Part shown: in pieces, positions 1-6,454 of the stretch
Layout of the letters: every line of letters starts with the position of its first letter
Numbering within the stretch: position 1 is the stretch's first letter
DNA from: Clostridium sp. CAG:1193
GTDB taxonomy: Bacteria; Bacillota_I; Bacilli_A; RF39; UBA660
Direction of reading: 5' to 3'
Length of the DNA: 14,614 nt
Assembly: GCA_000436255.1 (NCBI GenBank)
Contig: HF990795.1
Coordinates: forward strand, 7,627-22,240
Made by a program: the position numbers and the translations under genes
The notes under the pieces: generated by a model
What the model was told of the DNA's origin: nothing
The model's database searches: none
The model's input: only the letters and a program-made list of their open reading frames with translations

Positions 1-1
1 A

Positions 2-424
2 TCATGGGCTAAAGAAAATGTAGCATCTTCTAATCTTAGTGATAAGAAAATAAGATATATAGTTGATGATGTAGTAAAATTTGTAGAAAGAGAAATAAGA
101 AGAGGAAATAAATATGATGCTATTATAATGGATCCCCCTAGTTATGGAAGAGGAGCAAATGGAGAAGTTTGGGATATAGAAAAAGATTTATTTAATTTAG
201 TAAAATTATGTAATACACTTTTAAGTGATGATCCGCTATTTTTCTTAATTAATTCATATACTACAGGCTTATCCTCAAAAGTACTTGAAACAATACTTAA
301 TATGTGTATTAGTAAAAAAGGACTTATTACAAGTGGGGAAGTTGGTTTAAAAGAAAAAAATAGTGACGTAGTATTACCTTGTGGAATATATGGAAGATGG
401 GAAAAAGATGAAAATACTTTATGA
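2..424 (+). CDS. Class I SAM-dependent methyltransferase (RlmI-like, 3' part only)
   Basis: The gene enters from the left edge, so its start and N-terminal part are missing; the reading frame is open from base 2 and ends at TGA 422-424, giving about 140 visible residues. The visible part begins SWAKENVASSNL, then has the motif MDPPSYGRG (bases 128-154), the catalytic DPPxY motif IV of class I methyltransferases that act on RNA bases. It also has FLINSYTTGLS and a C-terminal VLPCGIYGRWE segment. This matches the COG1092/RlmI-like group, which methylates cytosine in 23S rRNA in some members; the exact target here cannot be told. Its last 17 bases overlap the start of the pseudouridine synthase gene, so the two are very likely co-transcribed and translationally coupled, which fits a shared rRNA-modification role. 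Confidence 0.85.
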   Translation, partial: SWAKENVASSNLSDKKIRYIVDDVVKFVEREIRRGNKYDAIIMDPPSYGRGANGEVWDIEKDLFNLVKLCNTLLSDDPLFFLINSYTTGLSSKVLETILNMCISKKGLITSGEVGLKEKNSDVVLPCGIYGRWEKDENTL

Positions 425-1031
425 AGATAATCATATAATTGTAGTTATAAAAGAATGTAATATTCCAGTACAAGAAGATATAAGTAAAGATAAAGATATG
501 CTAACTATAATAAAAGAATACATTAAAGAAAAATATAATAAACCAGGTAATGTTTATTTAGGACTTGTACACAGACTAGATAGACCAGTAGGTGGAGTTA
601 TGGTTTTCGCACGTACAAGTAAAGCAGCATCAAGATTATCAGAACAAATAAGAGATAAAAAAATAGAAAAAAGGTATATTGCACTTACTCATAATCACAC
701 AAAAAAACACGAAATATTAATTGATAAATTATCAAAAGATGAAAAAACCAATACATCATATGTAAGTGATTCTGGAAAAGAAAGTATTTTAGAATATAAT
801 TTAATTGAATATAAAAAAGATATGTCATTAATAGATATAAATTTATTAACTGGACGTCATCATCAAATAAGAGTACAATTATCACACCATGGATATCCTA
901 TTTATGGGGATCAAAAATATGGTATAGATTCATCACATATTCAAATACATTTATGGTGTTACAAATTAAAATTTAAACACCCAGTAAAAGATGAAATTAT
1001 GGAATTTACATATTATCCAGATTGGAAATAA
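408..1031 (+). CDS. RluA-family pseudouridine synthase
   Basis: This 207-residue protein isomerises uridine to pseudouridine in RNA, most likely rRNA. The family signature is clear: GLVHRLDRPVGG at residues 52-63, with catalytic Asp58 in HRLD, and LLTGRHHQIRVQL at residues 147-158, the conserved RNA-binding and active-site strand. There is no N-terminal S4 domain, so it is a short catalytic-domain-only member. The loop usually reading NKP is KEC here (residues 15-17). An in-frame GTG at 381 would add nine residues, but ATG 408 gives the family-typical MKILYEDNHIIVV start and is preferred. It overlaps the methyltransferase gene by 17 bases and is followed after 9 bases by the SpoIIID-like gene. 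Specificity (RluD, RluC or other) cannot be assigned. Confidence 0.92.
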   Translation: MKILYEDNHIIVVIKECNIPVQEDISKDKDMLTIIKEYIKEKYNKPGNVYLGLVHRLDRPVGGVMVFARTSKAASRLSEQIRDKKIEKRYIALTHNHTKKHEILIDKLSKDEKTNTSYVSDSGKESILEYNLIEYKKDMSLIDINLLTGRHHQIRVQLSHHGYPIYGDQKYGIDSSHIQIHLWCYKLKFKHPVKDEIMEFTYYPDWK

Positions 1032-1040
1032 GGAGGTTTT

Positions 1041-1496
1041 ATGGCAGCAAATTTAAAAGATGAAGAAGAAAGAGATAGAAGGATAGTATTTGTAGGAGAA
1101 TTTGCAAAAGAAACAGGATATTCAACAAGAAAACTATCAAGCGTATTATCAAGTTCTTACTTTAAAATAAGCAATGCAACAGTATCAGATTATCTACATA
1201 GATATATGAATATGAAAAAAGCTGATGCAGATGCAATAAGAAAAACTATAGAAGAAAATAAAGACGTAGGTATAAAAAATGAAGTAGTTAGGCAAAGAGT
1301 AATAAAATCATGTAATCTAATAATGGAAGGATATAAAATAGAAGAAATAAGCGAATTGTTAGGAGAATCTTACTGGACAATATATAGAGATATTACTTCT
1401 AGATTAAAACAATTAGATGAAGATAAATATATAGAAGTAAAAGAAGAATTATCAAAAAGAAGCATGGAGAATATTGATAAAAGGCAAAAACACTAA
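1041..1496 (+). CDS. SpoIIID-like two-repeat HTH regulator
   Basis: This 151-residue protein starts at ATG 1041 with the strong site AGGAGG at 1031-1036, overlapping the last base of the upstream stop codon. The C-terminal half (about residues 85-139, RVIKSCNLIMEGYKIEEISE onward) resembles SpoIIID, the DNA-binding regulator of mother-cell sporulation genes. It shows a helix, the HTH ISELLGESYWTIYRDIT, then LKQLDEDKYIEVKEEL, matching SpoIIID's pattern of HTH followed by a predicted helix. The N-terminal half (about 13-73) shows the same layout, FAKETGYSTRKLSSVL...NATVSDYLHRYMNMKKADADAIRKTI, with an insertion in the HTH turn. SpoIIID itself is a single unit of about 90 residues, so this looks like a duplicated form. 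Target genes are unknown. It is last in its operon, with a terminator overlapping its stop. Confidence 0.72.
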   Translation: MAANLKDEEERDRRIVFVGEFAKETGYSTRKLSSVLSSSYFKISNATVSDYLHRYMNMKKADADAIRKTIEENKDVGIKNEVVRQRVIKSCNLIMEGYKIEEISELLGESYWTIYRDITSRLKQLDEDKYIEVKEELSKRSMENIDKRQKH

Positions 1497-1508
1497 AATA
1501 GTGTTTTT
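1486..1508 (+). terminator. Intrinsic terminator after the SpoIIID-like gene
   Basis: AAAAACAC (1486-1493) pairs perfectly with GTGTTTTT (1501-1508) around a 7-base loop, and the T-rich arm continues as ATTTG. The TAA stop (1494-1496) lies in the loop. It ends the methyltransferase-rluA-spoIIID-like transcript. Confidence 0.7.
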
Positions 1509-1541
1509 ATTTGTAAAAAAATGTAAACGGCAAGTATTATT

Positions 1542-1571
1542 CTGCAAAGTTCAAATAATAAATGATACAAT
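1542..1571 (+). promoter_or_regulatory. Possible promoter of the membrane-anchored protein gene
   Basis: TGATACAAT is an extended -10 element (TACAAT at 1566-1571). A weak -35 candidate, CTGCAA (1542-1547), lies 18 bases upstream. The gene needs its own promoter because a terminator precedes it. The -35 match is poor, so this is tentative. Confidence 0.35.
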
Positions 1572-1614
1572 TAAACTAATAATAGTAGTATAAAAATAAA
1601 ATAAAGGAGAAAAA

Positions 1615-2370
1615 ATGGAAAATAATTTAAATGAAAATGTAACTTATAAGAAGAAAGGTAATATAGCAGTAATTATATTAATAATAGTGTTATTAGTATT
1701 AATTGGTCTATTATCATATAAGATGTTTATATATGATAAGAAAGATAATAAAGAAAATAAGGATAATGATATAGTTAATAAAGATGATAATAAAAACAAT
1801 GGAGATAACAATTCAAAAACTAATTATGATAACAAACATCTTAGTAAGATAGATGTTGATTCTACACGTGGATTTGTACTTTATGCATCACATAGTAGTG
1901 AATTATATGAATCAAAGAATCCTGGAAAATTTGGTTTAGTTGCTTCTTCAGTAATTGATAAGAATGGAGATGTGTATTTTGAATTATATAAAGATGTTAA
2001 GGTTGAAAAAGAATTTAATAATTTAGGTGAAAAAGGATCATATACTATAAAAGATTATAATGATAATGTAAGAAATAATGTACCAATAGAGGGTTATAAA
2101 CTTCCTTTAAAAAATATTAGAGATGTTAAATCTTATTCTTTTGGACAAGCAGGTATGAGTGGAATATTTGTATTTATTGATAAAGAAAATAATGCAAGTG
2201 TTATGAAGGTTGATTATGATTATAGTAGTGGAGATAAAATAGTTGTTAAAGATATAAATTTATATAAAAATGTAGCAAATAATATTATTTCATCAATTGA
2301 TGAGTATAACGGAAATGCTAGAAATTTTTACTTGATTGATAAAGACAATAATTATTATGTTTTTAAATAA
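1615..2370 (+). CDS. Membrane-anchored protein of unknown function
   Basis: I do not recognise this 251-residue protein. It starts at ATG 1615 behind AAAGGAGA (1603-1610). Residues 1-14 are short and polar, with a Lys cluster (KKK) just before a hydrophobic helix at about 15-39. This suggests a single-span anchor with the N-terminus inside and the remainder outside. Residues 41-77 form a low-complexity Lys/Asp/Asn linker, and about 80-251 make a mixed, beta-rich globular domain (RGFVLYASHSS, KFGLVASSVIDKNGDVYFELY, GIFVFIDKENNASVMKVDYD). There is no cysteine, lipobox or sortase motif. It stands alone between two terminators. Asn-rich linkers of this type are common in exported proteins of AT-rich Bacillota. 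Extracellular location is an inference; function is unknown. Confidence 0.75.
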   Translation: MENNLNENVTYKKKGNIAVIILIIVLLVLIGLLSYKMFIYDKKDNKENKDNDIVNKDDNKNNGDNNSKTNYDNKHLSKIDVDSTRGFVLYASHSSELYESKNPGKFGLVASSVIDKNGDVYFELYKDVKVEKEFNNLGEKGSYTIKDYNDNVRNNVPIEGYKLPLKNIRDVKSYSFGQAGMSGIFVFIDKENNASVMKVDYDYSSGDKIVVKDINLYKNVANNIISSIDEYNGNARNFYLIDKDNNYYVFK

Positions 2371-2406
2371 AATTAAAAAGAGTTCTAATTTGAACTCTTT
2401 TTAATT
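2371..2406. terminator. Bidirectional terminator between convergent genes
   Basis: A perfect 15-bp inverted repeat has arms at 2371-2385 and 2392-2406 and a 6-base loop. The arms are A-rich on the left and T-rich on the right, so it can work in both directions, for the plus-strand membrane protein gene and the minus-strand RNase J gene. The RNase J stop codon (2385-2387) begins inside the hairpin. Confidence 0.88.
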
Positions 2407-4067
2407 TCTAAAAATACTGGAAGTATTAATGGTTTTCTTCCTGTTTCGCTTACTATAAATGGGCTTACATCTTGTATTAATAATGATTTTAAATCATTAT
2501 AATTATTTCTTACTTGATGTATATGCTTTTTAATTGATTCACTTGCACAATTAGATATTTTATTTATTAATTCTTCATTTTCATTTACAAGGATAAATCC
2601 TCTTGTTGTAACATTTACATTACTTAATAATTCTTTTGTATTTTGATCTATATTAGCAATTAAAACGATAACACCATCATTTGCCATTAGTATTCTATCA
2701 CGAATAACAACACCGCCAATATCACCAATTCTATTACCATCTACATATACATCTCCAGCAACTACTTTGCCACTTTTTTTAGCACTTTTATTGCTTATAG
2801 AAAGTACATCTCCATTATCCATAATAAATATATTTTCTTTTTTTACTCCACATGCACTTGCTAAATCACCATGTTTTTTAAGCATTCTATATTCTCCATG
2901 CATAGGCATAAAATATTCAGGTTTCATAAGTCTAATCATTAATTGCAATTCTTCTTCATTACCATGACCAGATGCATGTATATCATTTAAAGAAGTATTT
3001 GTATAAACACTAACTCCTTTTAAGTATAACTGATTTATAGTCCTACTTATATATGCTCCATTACCAGGTATTGCACTTGATGAAAACACCACTAAGTCAT
3101 TTGGTAATAATTTGATTTGTTTATGAGTACCATTTGCAATTCTAGATAATGCAGCAAGAGGTTCACCTTGACTACCTGTGCATAATATTGTAAGTTCATT
3201 TTCTTTAAGTCTTAAAGCTTCTTCAGGAGTTACTATAACATCTTTTCCGTCAATATATCCACCTTCAATTGCAATATTAACATTAGTTTCCATGCTTCTT
3301 CCAAATAAAACAACTTTACGGTTATTCTTTTTACTAGTTTCAATAATATGTTTTAATCTATAAATGTTAGATGCAAATGTTGCAATTATTAATCTTCCTG
3401 TATGTCTTGCAAAAATATCTCCTAATGCAGTATCTACTTTAAATTCACTTTTTGAAAATCCTTCAACCATAGCATTCGTACTATCACTCATTAATAATTT
3501 AACACCTTTTTTACCAATTTCAGCCATTTTGTGAATGTTTGACATTGGCCCAATAGGGGTTAAGTCAAACTTAAAGTCACCAGTGCTTACTATAACTCCA
3601 TTTGGAGTAGTTATTGCTATACCAAGAGAATCTGGTATAGAATGAGTAGTATTAAAAAACTCAACCTCGAAATGTTTTGTTTTAACTTTCATATTTTCAT
3701 TAATTATTTTAAGACTATCATAATATATATTTCTTTCTTCTAATTTTTTTCTAATTAATTTTTCTGCTTGATTAGGTGCATATATTACAGGGATTTTAAC
3801 ACTTTGAAGTAAAAATGGTATACCACCAATGTGATCTTCGTGACCATGTGTTATAAATAAGGCTTTAATTTTACTTTCATTTTCTTTAAGAAAAGTATAA
3901 TCTGGTATTACATAATCGATACCAAGTAACTCATCTTTTGGAAACATAACACCTGAATCAATAATAATTATTTCATTATTGTACATAATTACGTACATGT
4001 TTTTTCCGACTTCTCCAAGGCCTCCTAATGCGAAAACCTTGGTTTCACCGCTTTCTAAAATTTTCAT
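2385..4067 (-). CDS. rnjA: Ribonuclease J
   Basis: RNase J is a metallo-beta-lactamase/beta-CASP nuclease with endonuclease and 5'-3' exonuclease activity in mRNA decay and rRNA maturation of Gram-positive bacteria. The 560-residue length matches the family (about 555). Visible motifs are THGHEDHIGG (residues 73-82, zinc ligands H74, H76, D78, H79), H142 in NTTHSIPDS, STGDFKFD with D164, ASGHGNEEE of the beta-CASP region, and MHGEYRML near residue 390. All catalytic metal ligands appear intact, which favours J1 over the often degenerate J2. Its start at 4067 follows AAGGAGG on the minus strand. It is monocistronic here, with its own promoter and a shared terminator. The rpoY gene that precedes rnjA in Bacillus is not recognisable. 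Confidence 0.96.
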   Translation of the reverse strand: MKILESGETKVFALGGLGEVGKNMYVIMYNNEIIIIDSGVMFPKDELLGIDYVIPDYTFLKENESKIKALFITHGHEDHIGGIPFLLQSVKIPVIYAPNQAEKLIRKKLEERNIYYDSLKIINENMKVKTKHFEVEFFNTTHSIPDSLGIAITTPNGVIVSTGDFKFDLTPIGPMSNIHKMAEIGKKGVKLLMSDSTNAMVEGFSKSEFKVDTALGDIFARHTGRLIIATFASNIYRLKHIIETSKKNNRKVVLFGRSMETNVNIAIEGGYIDGKDVIVTPEEALRLKENELTILCTGSQGEPLAALSRIANGTHKQIKLLPNDLVVFSSSAIPGNGAYISRTINQLYLKGVSVYTNTSLNDIHASGHGNEEELQLMIRLMKPEYFMPMHGEYRMLKKHGDLASACGVKKENIFIMDNGDVLSISNKSAKKSGKVVAGDVYVDGNRIGDIGGVVIRDRILMANDGVIVLIANIDQNTKELLSNVNVTTRGFILVNENEELINKISNCASESIKKHIHQVRNNYNDLKSLLIQDVSPFIVSETGRKPLILPVFLEIKKSSN

Positions 4068-4114
4068 TTATTTCCTCCTTAATTTCTAAAAATTTAAAAG
4101 AATAACCTTTAGTC

Positions 4115-4143
4115 ATTATACATTATTTTTTACATTTTGACAA
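4115..4143 (-). promoter_or_regulatory. Sigma-A type promoter of rnjA
   Basis: On the minus strand, TTGTCA (4143-4138) and TATAAT (4120-4115) are separated by exactly 17 bases. This is 5 of 6 and 6 of 6 to consensus. It lies about 50 bases upstream of the RNase J start and downstream of the terminator of the preceding small gene. Confidence 0.85.
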
Positions 4144-4160
4144 GTATACTAAAAGATAAT

Positions 4161-4193
4161 AAAAAAATAAGATATTTTCTATCTTACTTTTTT
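4161..4193 (-). terminator. Terminator of the 78-residue protein gene
   Basis: TAAGATA (4168-4174) pairs with TATCTTA (4180-4186) over a 5-base loop. Flanking A6/T6 runs extend the stem past one mismatch. Read on the minus strand, the hairpin is followed by a run of seven T. The stop codon of the gene (4179-4181) sits at the loop/stem boundary. Confidence 0.75.
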
Positions 4194-4415
4194 ATTATTT
4201 TTACTAGATACATATTTAATCATTTCTTCTATATTTTCAAACTCACTAGAAGATATATCATTACTACATATTCCTCTATTAATTAGTGTTCCATCAAACG
4301 CGTCATAATAAGAATATTCTTCATCTATAGGCTTTCTTATTGCTAAGAAATAAACATTATCATTAGTAGCTTCATTAACTACTGTTGATACACATAAATC
4401 ACATTTTGCTTTCAT
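4179..4415 (-). CDS. Small cysteine-containing protein of unknown function
   Basis: A 78-residue reading frame that I do not recognise. It is supported as a real gene by a strong ribosome site (AAAGGAGGGGG on the minus strand, 4434-4424), a promoter at 4440-4467 and a dedicated terminator. The protein begins MKAKCDLCVSTVV with a C-x2-C pair (Cys5, Cys8) and has a third Cys at 50, a mixed beta/alpha middle (NVYFLAIRKP, YSYYDAFDGT) and a basic tail (KNNKKVR). No signal peptide or membrane segment is seen. A single CxxC does not prove metal binding. It occupies the place upstream of rnjA where Bacillus has rpoY, but the sequence does not resemble RpoY. It is divergent from typA. Confidence 0.65.
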   Translation of the reverse strand: MKAKCDLCVSTVVNEATNDNVYFLAIRKPIDEEYSYYDAFDGTLINRGICSNDISSSEFENIEEMIKYVSSKNNKKVR

Positions 4416-4439
4416 TTTACCCCCTCCTTTGTATGACGT

Positions 4440-4467
4440 ATTATAATTAAAAATATAAAAAAATCAA
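4440..4467 (-). promoter_or_regulatory. Promoter of the 78-residue protein gene
   Basis: On the minus strand, TTGATT (4467-4462) and TATAAT (4445-4440) are 16 bases apart. The -10 lies about 25 bases upstream of the ATG, with an AAAGGAGGGGG ribosome site between. Confidence 0.6.
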
Positions 4468-4515
4468 TATAAAATGCACAAATTGTCAAAAAATGTTTAT
4501 TTTTTTATCTGAATG

Positions 4516-4524
4516 TGCTATTAT
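4516..4524 (+). promoter_or_regulatory. Extended -10 promoter of typA
   Basis: TGCTATTAT is an extended -10 element about 30 bases upstream of the preferred typA start. The -35 region (4496-4501, TTTATT) is weak, so the TG motif probably carries the promoter. It is divergent from the small-protein promoter. Confidence 0.5.
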
Positions 4525-4553
4525 TTATATTTGTAAAAAAGTGAGTGATGTAT

Positions 4554-6359
4554 ATGGAAAAAATTATTAATATTGCTGTTATAGCACACGTAGATGCAGG
4601 GAAATCTACATTAGTTGATGCAATGTTAAAACAAAGTGGAGTATTTAGTGAAAGGGAAGAAGTAGTAAGCCAAGTAATGGATTCTAATGCCCTTGAAAGA
4701 GAAAGAGGAATAACTATATACTCTAAAAACTGTTCAATTAATTATAAGGGAGTAAAAATAAATATAGTTGATACTCCAGGGCATGCTGATTTTTCATCAG
4801 AAGTAGAAAGAATAATGAAAACTGTTGATACTGTTATACTTTTAGTAGATGCAAAAGAAGGACCAATGCCTCAAACTAGATTTGTTCTTGAAAAATCTTT
4901 AGAAGTAGGTTTAAAACCAATTTTATTTATTAATAAGATTGATAAGAAAGATGAAAGAAGTGATGAAGTAGTAGATATGACTTTTGATTTATTCTTAAGT
5001 TTAAATGCTACTGATGAACAATTAAATTTCCCAATAGTATATGGTATAGCAAGAGATGGTATAGCAAGGCTAAATAAAAATGATACAAACGAAGATTTAA
5101 CACCTTTATTAGACTTAATTGTTAATACAGTTAAACCATATGAGGGTAATGTAAATGATCCTCTTCAAATGCAAGTATCTTCTTTAGCATATGATGAATA
5201 CATTGGTAGACTTGGAATAGGTAGAATTACTAAAGGATGCATTAAAGTTGGAGAAGAGGTAGTAGTGTGCCGTACAGATGGAAGTACTGAAAGAGCTAGA
5301 ATTACTAAATTATTTGTAAATGAAGGTATCAAAAGAAAAGAAGTTAAGGAAGCTTATTATGGAGATATAGTAGTAGTAGCAGGTATTAAAGATGTGTCTA
5401 TTGGTGAAACAATTTGTGATAAGGATAATGTCAATCCTATGGAGATGATACATATAGAAGAACCTACATTATCAATGAATTTCTTAGTTAATTCAAGTCC
5501 TTTTGCAGGAAGAGAAGGTAAATTTGTTACAATAAGACATATAAAAGATAGATTAGATAGAGAACTAGAAACAAATGTAGGACTTAAAGTAGAACCTCTT
5601 GATAATTTGGATGGATATAAAGTATATGGAAGAGGAGAATTACATTTATCTATATTACTTGAAAATATGAGAAGAGAAGGATATGAACTTTCAGTATCAA
5701 AACCAGAAGTAATATTAAAAGAAATTGATGGTGTAAAATGTGAACCATTTGAAAAAGTTATTATAAATGTACCTGATGAATATAGTGGAACAGTTATTAA
5801 TGCATTAAATGAAAGAAAAGGAATACTTCAAAGTATCGAATCCAATCTAGAATACACTAAAATAGTATTTTTAGTACCTACAAGAGGTATATTAGGATAT
5901 AGAAGTCAATTTATTAACACTACAAAAGGAGAAGGAGTAATGATTAAATCATTTGACTCATACATGCCTTATGTAGGAAAGATACAAGATAGAAAAAATG
6001 GTGTTTTAGTATCAATGGAAGATGGAAAAACAATGGGATATTCATTATGGAATCTAGAAGATAGAGGAACTTTAATAGTAACTCCTGCAACAGAAGTATA
6101 TACAGGAATGATTATTGGAATTAATAATAGAATAGAAGATATAAATGTTAATCCATGTAAGAATAAACAATTAACAAATACAAGAGCATCTGGAAGTGAT
6201 GAAGCAATTTCATTAACACCTCCAAAAACATTCTCACTAGAAGAAGCTTTAGAATTTATAGCAGATGATGAACTTGTTGAGATAACACCAACTGCAATTA
6301 GATTAAGAAAAAAAGTATTAGATCCAAAACTAAGATTTAAAGAAAATAAATATGAATAA
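4554..6359 (+). CDS. typA: TypA/BipA ribosome-binding GTPase
   Basis: TypA (BipA) is a translational GTPase related to EF-G that binds the 70S ribosome and supports 50S assembly and growth under stress. With the start at ATG 4554 it has 601 residues, normal for the family. G motifs: AHVDAGKS (11-18), RGIT (51-54), DTPGH (73-77) and NKID (127-130). MDSNALERERGIT and PMPQTRFVL are TypA hallmarks, and the C-terminal part carries GYRSQFINTTKGEG and the TRASGSDEA segment. GTG 4545 and ATG 4548 are in frame upstream, but ATG 4554 gives the best spacing from the weak GTGAG at 4541. The P-loop reads HVDAGKS where TypA usually has HVDHGKT, an EF-G/TetM-like variant. The rest is TypA rather than Tet(M)-type. 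Single gene, closed by a terminator. Confidence 0.95.
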   Translation: MEKIINIAVIAHVDAGKSTLVDAMLKQSGVFSEREEVVSQVMDSNALERERGITIYSKNCSINYKGVKINIVDTPGHADFSSEVERIMKTVDTVILLVDAKEGPMPQTRFVLEKSLEVGLKPILFINKIDKKDERSDEVVDMTFDLFLSLNATDEQLNFPIVYGIARDGIARLNKNDTNEDLTPLLDLIVNTVKPYEGNVNDPLQMQVSSLAYDEYIGRLGIGRITKGCIKVGEEVVVCRTDGSTERARITKLFVNEGIKRKEVKEAYYGDIVVVAGIKDVSIGETICDKDNVNPMEMIHIEEPTLSMNFLVNSSPFAGREGKFVTIRHIKDRLDRELETNVGLKVEPLDNLDGYKVYGRGELHLSILLENMRREGYELSVSKPEVILKEIDGVKCEPFEKVIINVPDEYSGTVINALNERKGILQSIESNLEYTKIVFLVPTRGILGYRSQFINTTKGEGVMIKSFDSYMPYVGKIQDRKNGVLVSMEDGKTMGYSLWNLEDRGTLIVTPATEVYTGMIIGINNRIEDINVNPCKNKQLTNTRASGSDEAISLTPPKTFSLEEALEFIADDELVEITPTAIRLRKKVLDPKLRFKENKYE

Positions 6360-6362
6360 TAG

Positions 6363-6398
6363 AAAAATATCTAAACAGAATTTTGTTTAGGTATTTTT
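6363..6398 (+). terminator. Intrinsic terminator after typA
   Basis: A 14-bp stem (6363-6376 with 6385-6398, one U-G wobble) has an 8-base loop and a T8 run at the end, starting 4 bases after the typA stop. Confidence 0.88.
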
Positions 6399-6399
6399 T

Positions 6400-6442
6400 T
6401 TCGACAAAAAGTGACATAAGTAAATAGTAATATATAGTCGAA
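6400..6442 (+). promoter_or_regulatory. Kinase promoter region with Spo0A-box-like heptamers
   Basis: A possible sigma-A promoter is GTGACA (6411-6416), 16 bases, then TATAGT (6433-6438), each 5 of 6 to consensus. TTCGACA at 6400-6406 is an exact Spo0A box in reverse orientation, and AGTCGAA at 6436-6442 matches the forward box TGTCGAA at 6 of 7 positions and overlaps the -10. Heptamers of this kind occur by chance about once in a window of this size, so the regulatory reading is tentative. Confidence 0.4.
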
Positions 6443-6454
6443 AAGAGGGATTTT

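Noticed and set aside
381..407. GTG start extending the RluA-family protein by nine residues
   Set aside because: The family begins at MKILYEDN. The extension is inside the methyltransferase frame, and ATG 408 is better supported.
1560..1575. Sigma-E type -10 (gATACAAT) before the membrane-anchored protein gene
   Set aside because: It matches the mother-cell -10 at most positions, but no sigma-E -35 is present at the right distance. An ordinary extended -10 explains it as well.
4554..6359. Tet(M)-like ribosomal protection protein, suggested by HVDAGKS
   Set aside because: The rest (MDSNALERERGIT, PMPQTRFVLEKSL, GYRSQFINTTKGEG, TRASGSDEA and the length of 601) is TypA.
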